7,575 nt of DNA, taken from contig CAAGCR010000105.1 in the NCBI GenBank assembly GCA_900768425.1, forward strand, positions 1 to 7,575. Reading direction: 5' to 3'. The notes beneath the pieces were generated by a model. That model worked only from the letters and a program-made list of their open reading frames with translations, did no database searches and had not been told where the DNA came from. This document shows positions 1-7,176 of the stretch, in pieces. Every line of letters starts with the position of its first letter. Within the stretch, counting starts at the first letter, position 1. Origin of the DNA: Clostridia bacterium (GTDB taxonomy: Bacteria > Bacillota > Clostridia > Christensenellales > UBA1242). Both the position numbers and the translations under genes were made by a program.

Positions 1-2
1 AT

Positions 3-380
3 GAGAAATATACCAAGTTTGACAGGGTGTTATCCAAAAGAGATAAAGAAATTGCGAGAGTTTACTCACAATTAAACCTTGATTATTCAGACAAGCTTTT
101 AAGAGATAAATGTATAAAAGATTTGTATCGCAGACTTGGAAATATTGTAATTCAAACAGCTAAACAAATCCGAATTGAACAACAAAAACAAGATAGAGAT
201 ATAAAAAACAGGTTGGTTCAAAAAAGGATTGAAAAGAGAAAAAGACAAATTCTTTTAAAACGCTGTTTTCAGTTAAATGATATGGTAAATCGAGAAATTG
301 TTAATTCATTTCAAGATTATCTTAGAAGGCTTGAACAAGCAAATTATAAACGCTTGCAAGAAGAAGGATATTTGGATTGA
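3..380 (+). CDS. C-terminal part of a basic helical protein, possibly a relaxase or relaxosome protein (5' partial)
   Basis: The reading frame is open from the left edge: codons before the GTG at 27 read E-K-Y-T-K-F-D-R with no stop. The GTG has only an AGG touching it and no properly spaced SD, so I treat this as the last 125 residues of a longer gene. About 32 of these residues are Lys/Arg and about 19 are Asp/Glu, giving a strongly positive charge. From about residue 50 to the end it looks like long charged helices, with a basic core around I-E-K-R-K-R. There is no membrane segment, signal peptide or catalytic motif. It ends in a TGA that overlaps the TTG start of the coupling-protein gene, so the two are translationally coupled. 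Basic helical C-termini directly before a VirD4 gene are common in Gram-positive relaxases, and that is my best inference. A DNA-binding relaxosome accessory protein is the alternative. Function is not proven from the visible part. Confidence 0.6.
   Translation, partial: EKYTKFDRVLSKRDKEIARVYSQLNLDYSDKLLRDKCIKDLYRRLGNIVIQTAKQIRIEQQKQDRDIKNRLVQKRIEKRKRQILLKRCFQLNDMVNREIVNSFQDYLRRLEQANYKRLQEEGYLD
362..379 (+). promoter_or_regulatory. Ribosome-binding site that decides a TTG start
   Basis: AGAAGGA at 362-368 lies 8 bases before TTG at 377-379. The TTG overlaps the TGA stop of the upstream gene (378-380) in the four-base block TTGA. The next in-frame ATG (419) would remove half of the first membrane helix of the coupling protein and has no comparable SD, so TTG is the preferred start. 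Confidence 0.75.
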
Positions 381-2539
381 AGATAGCAAAAAGAGTTATT
401 TTATGCACGATAGGTCTAATGATTTGTTATTGTTGTGGTTACTTACTTAATATGTTCGTTACAAATCACTTTGTGTTTGATTTCAAAATCACACCAGAGT
501 TACTGATTGCAAAGAATACTTTTTTGTATGGATTTGAACTCTTTGCGGTCTTTATGGTTATCAATATCTTTAACTGGTATAAGGGAATAGGTAAAAATCC
601 GAAAAAACTTATGCAAGTAAAAGATGGAAACCAAAATGAAATCTATACAGGACTTGAACAAGCTCATTTTGAAACGCAAAAAGAAATAGAGACCAACTTT
701 AACACAGTATGTTATGATGACTTGCCAAACCTTGACATTGAAGGAATACCGATTATTGCCGAAGAAGGAAAGAAGGATTATAAAATCACTTTTGCCAAAC
801 CGGCACACACACTTATTATCGGAACAACTGGTAGTGGTAAAACAACAACTTTTATCAATCCAACAGTTCAAATATTAGCAAACACAAAGGGAAAACCGTC
901 AATGTTGATTTCAGACCCCAAAGGAGAGCTTTACGCATTACACGCAAAAAGTTTAATCAAAAGGGGATATGATGTAAAGGTTTTGGATTTAAGAAATCCT
1001 TATTGTAGTATCCGCTGGAATCCACTTGAAAAGCCTTATGAAATGTATCAAGAAATGCTTTCATTGGAAGATAAAGTGGTTGTAAACGAAGAAGAGGGCT
1101 ACTATGTGTTTGAAGATAAAATCTATTATGATGTGAATGAAAAAAATGCTGCTGTTCAAGTAAGAAAACAAGCCATTTTTGACGAAGTCTATGAAGATTT
1201 GAATGATATATGTTCGGTTCTTTGCCCGGTAAAAAGCAAAAATGAACCTATTTGGGAAAGTGGTGCAAAAAACTTTATATTGGCCATTACGCTAGCAATG
1301 TTGGAAGATAGTGAGAAGCCAGAACTTGGAATGACAAAAGAAAAATTCAATTTCTATAATGTCATGAAGATTGCAACTAACACGCAAAACGATTGTGAGG
1401 ACTTAATTGAGTATTTTGCTGGAAGAAGTCCAATCTCGAAAAGTGTTAGTTTGTCGAAACAAGTTTTGGACGCCAGTGATAAAACTCGTGGTTCATATCT
1501 ATCTACAATCTTTGATAAATTATCATTGTTTAGTGATATGAGTATTTGTTCATTGACAAGTGCCAATGAAATTGATTTAGGTGAAATTGCAACTAAACCA
1601 ACAGCATTATTTTTGCAAATCCCAGATGAGAAAGAAACGCGACACACACTTGCGGGTATGGTTATTCTACAAACCTACAAGGCATTGGTTGCAAAAGCCA
1701 ATACTTATCCGGATTTATCGCTTCCAAGAAGTGTATATTTGCTATTAGATGAGTTTGGTAACTTGCCACAAATTCACAAACTGGAACAAATGATTACGGT
1801 CGGTCGTTCAAGAAGGATTTGGCTTGCACTGGTTGTTCAATCATACGCACAACTTGCCAAAGTTTATGATGACAAATCAGCCGACATTATAAAATCAAAT
1901 TGCAACATTCAAATATTTATCGGAACAACAGACCTAAAAACCATTGATGAGTTTTCAAAGAAATGTGGAAACTACTCAATTATTCAAAAGAATGTTAGTT
2001 TTTCTTCATCAAATAGTGGAGTAGGAAGCTCAATAAGTGTTAAAGAAAGGCCACTTATTTATCCTACTGAATTGCAACAATTAAATAGTGCCAAAGATAT
2101 GGGAAATGCAATAGTTAATATTTTTGGATTTCCACCAGTAAAAAGCAAATTTACGCCTAGTTTTAAAACAAGACATTTTGTGTTAGAGAAAACCAATCAG
2201 TTACTCTCACAAGGAAAATACTTTAATGAAGAAAAAGTTTTCTACAATATGCTTGATAGAAACAAAAAGTTGAATGAGAAAAATCCAAAGAAGAAGGAAA
2301 GTAATCTTGAACCTTTCATACACACTTTGAATATTCAAGTTGAAAAATTTGACTTTGAAAGTCTTGGACTATTTGATTTGAAATTAGAAATAAAAGACGC
2401 ACTAGAAGAAAGAAAATATATCAAACTCATAGAACTAACTGCAAGATTAGAAGAAGTTGCGAAAAGTCAAAATGCAGATAATTATGAGGAAGCACGAATA
2501 ATATCTGCAAAAGCAAGACAACTTCAAAGGTTGAGGTAA
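377..2539 (+). CDS. virD4: VirD4/TraG-family type IV coupling protein (conjugation ATPase)
   Basis: This 720-residue protein is a type IV coupling protein: a membrane-bound ATPase that brings the relaxase-DNA complex to the conjugative secretion channel. Two hydrophobic segments (about residues 6-34 and 45-66) form the N-terminal anchor. The ATPase follows: Walker A GTTGSGKT at 149-156, the family motif SDPKGE at 179-184, the conserved block CPVKSK...W.SGAKNFI at about 283-301, Walker B LLLDEFGNLP at 455-464, and the VGRSRR...VQSYAQL block at 475-492. Length and motif order match Gram-positive TraG/VirD4 proteins, and no key residue is missing. Residues about 600-720 lie beyond the core and form a charged helical tail, a possible partner-binding region. 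The gene starts at TTG with a good SD, overlaps the upstream stop, and is followed one base later by the surface-protein gene, so all three are probably co-transcribed. Family assignment is firm; the exact subfamily is not. Confidence 0.95.
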   Translation: MKIAKRVILCTIGLMICYCCGYLLNMFVTNHFVFDFKITPELLIAKNTFLYGFELFAVFMVINIFNWYKGIGKNPKKLMQVKDGNQNEIYTGLEQAHFETQKEIETNFNTVCYDDLPNLDIEGIPIIAEEGKKDYKITFAKPAHTLIIGTTGSGKTTTFINPTVQILANTKGKPSMLISDPKGELYALHAKSLIKRGYDVKVLDLRNPYCSIRWNPLEKPYEMYQEMLSLEDKVVVNEEEGYYVFEDKIYYDVNEKNAAVQVRKQAIFDEVYEDLNDICSVLCPVKSKNEPIWESGAKNFILAITLAMLEDSEKPELGMTKEKFNFYNVMKIATNTQNDCEDLIEYFAGRSPISKSVSLSKQVLDASDKTRGSYLSTIFDKLSLFSDMSICSLTSANEIDLGEIATKPTALFLQIPDEKETRHTLAGMVILQTYKALVAKANTYPDLSLPRSVYLLLDEFGNLPQIHKLEQMITVGRSRRIWLALVVQSYAQLAKVYDDKSADIIKSNCNIQIFIGTTDLKTIDEFSKKCGNYSIIQKNVSFSSSNSGVGSSISVKERPLIYPTELQQLNSAKDMGNAIVNIFGFPPVKSKFTPSFKTRHFVLEKTNQLLSQGKYFNEEKVFYNMLDRNKKLNEKNPKKKESNLEPFIHTLNIQVEKFDFESLGLFDLKLEIKDALEERKYIKLIELTARLEEVAKSQNADNYEEARIISAKARQLQRLR

Positions 2540-2543
2540 TATG
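2526..2543 (+). promoter_or_regulatory. Ribosome-binding site of the surface-protein gene, inside the end of the coupling-protein gene
   Basis: Two SD-like cores precede ATG 2541: AAAGG at 2526-2530 (10 bases away) and GAGG at 2533-2536 (only 4 bases away). Both lie inside the last codons of the coupling-protein gene, whose TAA ends one base before the ATG. This fits translational coupling rather than a separate transcript. Confidence 0.55.
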
Positions 2544-2624
2544 AAAAATAAAACTATTAAAAACTTTTGGAAAGCACTGCTTTGTGTGGTTTGTATTATT
2601 CCCGCCATTCTATTTGCAACTGGT
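2541..2624 (+). other. Signal peptide of the surface protein
   Basis: Residues 1-28: a lysine-rich n-region (K2, K4, K7, K11), a hydrophobic core from about 12 to 25, and a plausible signal peptidase I site after A-T-G (26-28). Two Cys lie inside the core (15 and 18) without a lipobox context, so lipoprotein processing is unlikely. An uncleaved signal anchor is the alternative. Confidence 0.7.
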
Positions 2625-5600
2625 AGTTTTAAAATACAAAGACCCGGTGGATATTCAACGATGGGTGTGATTATTGGCCCTATGATATTTCCAGATATGG
2701 ACGGTGGGAGTGATTACACGCCACCAGATTACAGCAATGCTAATTTGTCAGCAAATACACCTTATGCAGATGGTGGACTTAGAGCCTACAAAACTCTTGG
2801 AATTTACAATAGTTGTAGAGATGGTAGCTATGGTGGAAATAGTTTTCATTATTTGTCTTTTGCAAGGTTTTTTAGACTTGTAAGAAGTGATGGAAGACCC
2901 ATTTACGATGATGATGGAATTTTGAAATGTAGTTTGCCCGGTGTAAATACTTGGGGAAAAGTTGATTTTCCTTGTTACACTTATGTGGTAGAAACTGGAT
3001 TGCCGTCAGATAACGGTGGCTTTCTTTGGACTACAAGACAGGGAAAATTCAAAAATGGCAAATTACAAAATAAATTCTGCCAAGATAATAAGACAATAAA
3101 AACTGATGAAGTTGATGTTGGTCAACCTAGTAATGGAACAAAAACTATTGGAACAATTATTGAAAAAGATGGCAAGATTAAATATGATGGTGTAAATTTC
3201 GTTGGCATTGGATTTAAAGGAAATGCGTATTGGGAAAACACCTTTTGGGGTGGAACAGGTGGTGGATACGATTTTGACCAAACAATAAGTATGTATTTTG
3301 AAGTTGCTAACAGAGATTGGACTAATAAACTAACAACAAATTATAAAGTTGGAACTGGGATTTATAAAGGTCAACTTGCGTATTATTCGCCAAAGGAATT
3401 TGTGGCAATCGCAACAAATCTTAATAACTATGTAAAGATAGATGATGTTCAGGCTACACCACAATATGGAACTTCTGTTGCGCCATATAAAGATGGTCAT
3501 CACATAACTATCTCAAATATTGGTAAAACAAAAGTAGATATTGAAAATGGCGGAGAAAATATATACGCAACATACTATTGCTTTATTGACGATAAGTTGC
3601 CAGATGTGTCTTACACATATCACAATGCAAATGCTTTGGATAATCGTAGGGCAGGAACAATCAATACAAATGCCGACGGGTCAAAAAGTCAAAATATTAT
3701 TGAAGGCGTTTTTAGAGACCAAGTTCAAGTAAATTATGGGTATGACGAAGATACAGAAAGCCCAGAACTTGCAACCTATTCCTACAATGGTGGAGAAGAA
3801 AAACCACTAGCAAATGGAACATGGTTAGACAAAGAAGGTTCTTACATTGTTACAATTAAAGACCTTGCAGGAAACATAACTACAAGCAGATTTGTTATTG
3901 ATAAATCTGCACCGAATTACAACAAAGAAAGACTAGAAACAAATAAAAACTATAAAATTACAAGATGGTATTTGGCAAATATTCCAAGTGGCTATACTGG
4001 ATACGGTTCATATTCGTTTGCTACTTATGATAAAGCATTAAACTTTGCTTGTGAACTTGAAGAACAAAATAAAGCAACAATGTTCACATTAAATAGTTTT
4101 GATGACTTTACAGAAACAAATAGAGTAGCTATTGGCGATACAATCAAATTAGGGAACTATTGGCTATATAAATCACTTAATGATGAAAACCAATATGTGT
4201 ATTACTTTGATAGAAATTTACTACTTGAAGCAATAAACAAATATGCAAAGAACTTTGTTTCAGAGCCACAAACATATAAGTTAAATTCTAGCATTTATCC
4301 GAATGATTATGGAAACAAGATAGATGATAGTGTGATTGAAAACTACATTGAAATAAATGGTATTAAAGGCTACATTGTAAATGATTTTACTTTTAAATAT
4401 AAAGATGACACTGAAACCTATGCAATTTACTATGAATATATGGGAGATGATACAGTAAGTTGGAAGCAATTTGCGTATGGTGTTCCATTTAGTAAACAGG
4501 TAACATCTCATGGATTATATCAAATTAAGGAAGTGGATTATGTTGGACACGAAACAACTTATTATGTTTTTCTCGATGTTCAAGCGCCACTACTTGATAT
4601 AAAAGGGAAAATCTATGGCAAAGACAAAGAAGTTACTCGAACAATCTCAAAAGCAGATATTCCAGCAAATAGTGAACTAATCTTTTACTATGAAGATTTT
4701 GAAATATTGAATGTAATTGAAGATGATAAGTGGTGGGTAATGGAAGTTAAATGCCCAGACAACACAACTAAAAGATTTACTTATCTTGATGAAATGCCGG
4801 ATTTTAGTGAACTTGGCTCTGGAATATTCCAAATCAATATTGCGGATAGAGTAGGAAATGCGTTCACTTTTAAAGTTGCTTTGCTTGGCAAGGCGCCAGA
4901 AGCAAAATTTAAAACAATCAATGCAAATACCCAACTTGAAATAAAAATTAACAAGGGCGAAAGCTATAACTCAATTCAAGATTTGAAAATTTATAGAAAT
5001 GGAATCTGTCTTAATTCTGAACTTGGGTATGATGAATTTCCAAACATTGATACCAATGATTTGATTTTTATCAATCCAACAACATTAAAATATGTCTTTA
5101 ATAAAGGTGGAATTTACACAGTTGAAATCACAGATAACTTTGGAAGAATGCTCACTTATGAGTTCAAATTTGAAAAAGATTTGCCAACTGGAATACTTGT
5201 TGGAGTTACTCATAATGGCAAAACCAAAGACGTTGTAAAGTTTATTTACGATAGCAATAAATACTTTGTTATTGTGAGCAAAAACAATATAACATTCACA
5301 GCAGATGGGACAACTGATAATAATTTAACAACCATTGTTTTCTTGCCAGAAGATGATAGTTTGATAAATTATAGTATAGAGCTTATAGATAAGTCGGACA
5401 CCGAAAACTATAATATTTACAATTTCACAATTAAAACTATTAAACCAAAATTAAATCTTTATAATGTTGAACCAAATGGAACAACTGGTAGCAATGTTTA
5501 TGCCAACTGGGATACAAATGATGATGAGCAATACACCGCTTGTTATACTCTTAATGGCATAACAAAAGAATATAAATCTGGACAAGTTTTGTCCAATGAA

Positions 5601-6980
5601 GGTGATTATACAATCACTCTTTCAGATGAAATAGGAAATCAAACAACAGTTAAATTTAGCATAGATAAATCTATTGATTTTGTAATAGCAGGCGCACAAG
5701 GTAAACAATATAAAGTAGAAGAAATAAAATATATCAATTTTGATATTCGTTTAATTAACAAAGAAAAGTTAAGCATTTCTATCACTAAAAATGATAAAGA
5801 TTTTGATTACGAATTTGGTTTAATGATTACTGACGAAGGAACTTATGTTGTAAGACTTTTTGATGAATATGGCAACAGTTACTTTTTCACATTTGAAATT
5901 GATAAAACCCCACCAAAAGCAACTCTATATGGAGTAGAAGAATTTGGTAAAACAAGGGGTAGTGCTTGGATAACATCACAGGAATCTAACCTAACTTGTT
6001 GGTATGTAAAGGACAACTCGATTAGGGAAGAATATAGACTTGGAGATGAAATTACAGCACATGGGAAATATGTAGTTTATATTTCAGATAGAGCAAAGAA
6101 TTATATTTCTTTTGAATTTGAAATTGACAAAGAAATTTCTTTCGATATAAACACTTATCGTGGGGGAATTTCTAATGCCGGGATTAGACTTATTGCTTAT
6201 GAAAATTTGAAGATAATTATGTATAAAGATGGTAAACCATTTGATTATAAATTTGAACAAATTTTAAATGAAGATGGTGAATACTCGTTCACAATTACTG
6301 ATGAATTAGGAAATAGGATAAGTTCATTCTTTACAATTATCACGAAGAAAAAACAAAATTTAAAACACTTATTGCAAAGTGGAATTGAAATCAAAAGCGT
6401 AACTTTTAATGGTGAAGATTTTGAATTTGAAATAGTAGATAGAGAGTTCTACATCTATGATGAAGGAACCTATCACGTTGAAGTCATTGACACCAACACA
6501 GGTAAAACTTACAGCTTTGAAATTACACTTGATACAACACCACCGACACTCGTTTTGGTTGGAGTGGATAATGGTGGTTCAACCAAAAATAAAGTCGTAA
6601 TGAAAGATGTATCAGAGAAACCTTGCGATTTAATTGTTACAGTCGATGGAGCAAATTTTGATTATAAACTTGGTGATGAAATTGAAAAATCTGGAAGATT
6701 TGTAGTGGAGTTAATAGACGAAGCTGGAAATAAAACAGTCTACATTTTTGAAAGAGTTTACTCTCTTAATGGAGCAAGCGTGGCAGTAATTGCCGGACTT
6801 GGAGCATTGGTTGTATTACTAATAATACTACTAATAAAATCACGACATCATTACTATGCAGACAAGGTTGAAGAAACCGTTACTGAAACCGTTGTTGATG
6901 ACGATTTTGATGATGGTGAAGACATTGTAATTGATGGTGATGAAGGAACTGATGAAAGCGATGAAAATGGTGAGAATTGA
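2541..6980 (+). CDS. Giant Ig-like-repeat surface protein with C-terminal membrane anchor, encoded within a conjugation operon
   Basis: This is a 1,479-residue exported protein. Residues 1-28 form a signal peptide. Residues about 40-345 are a Gly- and aromatic-rich region of no known family, with Cys at 92, 130, 145 and 180. From about 395 onward it carries repeated beta-sandwich units ending in the pattern G-x-Y-x-V-x-x-x-D-x-x-G-N followed by I-D-K-x-x-P, as in bacterial Ig-like domains of large surface proteins. The pattern occurs ten times. A Tyr/Asn-rich non-Ig section (about 461-640) interrupts the repeats. One membrane helix (1411-1432) is followed by K-S-R and a cytoplasmic tail with 19 Asp/Glu in its last 39 residues. 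There is no LPxTG sorting motif or lipobox, so anchoring is by the helix. Position suggests a role in cell contact or in supporting the transfer apparatus; this is inference. No enzymatic motif was seen. The frame is intact throughout. Confidence 0.85.
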   Translation: MKNKTIKNFWKALLCVVCIIPAILFATGSFKIQRPGGYSTMGVIIGPMIFPDMDGGSDYTPPDYSNANLSANTPYADGGLRAYKTLGIYNSCRDGSYGGNSFHYLSFARFFRLVRSDGRPIYDDDGILKCSLPGVNTWGKVDFPCYTYVVETGLPSDNGGFLWTTRQGKFKNGKLQNKFCQDNKTIKTDEVDVGQPSNGTKTIGTIIEKDGKIKYDGVNFVGIGFKGNAYWENTFWGGTGGGYDFDQTISMYFEVANRDWTNKLTTNYKVGTGIYKGQLAYYSPKEFVAIATNLNNYVKIDDVQATPQYGTSVAPYKDGHHITISNIGKTKVDIENGGENIYATYYCFIDDKLPDVSYTYHNANALDNRRAGTINTNADGSKSQNIIEGVFRDQVQVNYGYDEDTESPELATYSYNGGEEKPLANGTWLDKEGSYIVTIKDLAGNITTSRFVIDKSAPNYNKERLETNKNYKITRWYLANIPSGYTGYGSYSFATYDKALNFACELEEQNKATMFTLNSFDDFTETNRVAIGDTIKLGNYWLYKSLNDENQYVYYFDRNLLLEAINKYAKNFVSEPQTYKLNSSIYPNDYGNKIDDSVIENYIEINGIKGYIVNDFTFKYKDDTETYAIYYEYMGDDTVSWKQFAYGVPFSKQVTSHGLYQIKEVDYVGHETTYYVFLDVQAPLLDIKGKIYGKDKEVTRTISKADIPANSELIFYYEDFEILNVIEDDKWWVMEVKCPDNTTKRFTYLDEMPDFSELGSGIFQINIADRVGNAFTFKVALLGKAPEAKFKTINANTQLEIKINKGESYNSIQDLKIYRNGICLNSELGYDEFPNIDTNDLIFINPTTLKYVFNKGGIYTVEITDNFGRMLTYEFKFEKDLPTGILVGVTHNGKTKDVVKFIYDSNKYFVIVSKNNITFTADGTTDNNLTTIVFLPEDDSLINYSIELIDKSDTENYNIYNFTIKTIKPKLNLYNVEPNGTTGSNVYANWDTNDDEQYTACYTLNGITKEYKSGQVLSNEGDYTITLSDEIGNQTTVKFSIDKSIDFVIAGAQGKQYKVEEIKYINFDIRLINKEKLSISITKNDKDFDYEFGLMITDEGTYVVRLFDEYGNSYFFTFEIDKTPPKATLYGVEEFGKTRGSAWITSQESNLTCWYVKDNSIREEYRLGDEITAHGKYVVYISDRAKNYISFEFEIDKEISFDINTYRGGISNAGIRLIAYENLKIIMYKDGKPFDYKFEQILNEDGEYSFTITDELGNRISSFFTIITKKKQNLKHLLQSGIEIKSVTFNGEDFEFEIVDREFYIYDEGTYHVEVIDTNTGKTYSFEITLDTTPPTLVLVGVDNGGSTKNKVVMKDVSEKPCDLIVTVDGANFDYKLGDEIEKSGRFVVELIDEAGNKTVYIFERVYSLNGASVAVIAGLGALVVLLIILLIKSRHHYYADKVEETVTETVVDDDFDDGEDIVIDGDEGTDESDENGEN
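3834..6761 (+). repeat. Ten divergent Ig-like repeat endings in the surface protein
   Basis: The signature D-x-x-G-N (or a variant), preceded by G-x-Y/F-x-V/I and followed by an F-x-I-D-K type strand, begins at Asp 441, 666, 769, 865, 1029, 1108, 1183, 1254, 1317 and 1393. The first five lie 96-225 residues apart; the last six are close-packed at 63-79 residues. Unit starts of the type L-Y-G-V-E or L-V-G-V-D occur near 885, 972, 1129 and 1338. Several units also share a D-G-x-x-F-D-Y hairpin before the signature (near 1087, 1230 and 1369). The copies are divergent, and I saw no long identical DNA repeats. Confidence 0.8.
6771..6977 (+). other. C-terminal membrane helix and acidic cytoplasmic tail of the surface protein
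   Basis: Residues 1411-1432 are an uninterrupted hydrophobic stretch of Ala, Gly, Val, Leu and Ile. K-S-R-H-H follows directly and acts as a stop-transfer signal. Residues 1441-1479 contain 19 Asp/Glu and one Lys. With the N-terminal signal peptide this gives an outside body and an inside tail. Confidence 0.8.
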
Positions 6981-6987
6981 CAAATTT

Positions 6988-7014
6988 GATAAGAATATCT
7001 TTGATATTTTTATC
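6988..7014 (+). terminator. 12-bp AT-rich hairpin just after the surface-protein stop
   Basis: GATAAGAATATC (6988-6999) pairs with GATATTTTTATC (7003-7014) across a TTT loop. Eleven pairs are Watson-Crick and one is G-U. It begins 7 bases after the TGA stop. The T run lies inside the 3' arm, and the bases after it (TAGCAG) are not T-rich, so it is not a textbook intrinsic terminator. It may be a weak terminator, an mRNA 3'-end stabiliser or a processing site. Confidence 0.45.
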
Positions 7015-7044
7015 TAGCAGGATAAGGGTTTTGGCTCAAAATTG

Positions 7045-7103
7045 ATTTTTAAGTGTCTAAAAGTCTTGAAATTACTAGCAATTTTGACGATTCACTTAAA
7101 AAT
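7045..7103 (+). promoter_or_regulatory. Two-part inverted repeat in the pilin leader
   Basis: ATTTTTAAGTG (7045-7055) is a perfect reverse complement of CACTTAAAAAT (7093-7103). Between them a second stem can form, 7066-7073 with 7080-7087 (8 pairs, two of them G-U), closing the loop ACTAGC, with an asymmetric internal loop between the stems. No T tract follows, so it is more likely a leader structure or an operator-like palindrome than a terminator. Confidence 0.45.
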
Positions 7104-7145
7104 GGCACTGTTTCATTTTTGAACCACACCCCCTTAACCTAATGC

Positions 7146-7176
7146 AAGTGTGAAACCCACTTCATTTTTATCTTTT
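7146..7176 (+). terminator. Small hairpin followed by a T-rich run, possible weak terminator or attenuator
   Basis: AAGTG (7146-7150) pairs with CACTT (7158-7162) across TGAAACC, and 7161-7176 is almost all T with a few A and C. Five pairs is short for an efficient terminator. Both arms repeat the core arms of the upstream inverted repeat, so the two structures could compete. Confidence 0.3.

Noticed and set aside
27..29. GTG as the true start of the first gene
   Set aside because: AGG touches it with no spacer, and the frame stays open upstream to the window edge with matching charged composition.
1..75. ATG at position 1 opening a 24-codon frame
   Set aside because: It stops at 75, is out of frame with the clearly coding frame 3, and has no visible SD because it sits at the edge.
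500..1647. Reverse-strand open frames at 500-871 and 1354-1647
   Set aside because: Both lie inside the coupling-protein gene, have no SD or recognisable product, and read as low-quality antisense translations.
2574..2600. Lipoprotein lipobox at Cys 15 or 18
   Set aside because: The Cys residues lie early in the hydrophobic core, without the L-A/S-G/A-C context.
3063..4934. Reverse-strand frames at 3063-3281, 4281-4511 and 4677-4934, and a + frame at 3541-3732
   Set aside because: All are embedded in the intact surface-protein frame and show no domain or initiation signal.
2541..6980. TGA recoded as Trp (mycoplasma code)
   Set aside because: Trp is TGG in all the genes, no in-frame TGA occurs inside them, and the stops at 380 and 6980 are backed by nearby starts or further stops.
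6762..6980. LPxTG sortase anchor in the surface protein
   Set aside because: No LPxTG-like motif precedes the C-terminal helix, and the tail after it is long and acidic rather than short and basic.
7084..7112. Promoter with TTGACG at 7084-7089
   Set aside because: The -35 is good, but no -10-like hexamer lies 16-18 bases downstream.
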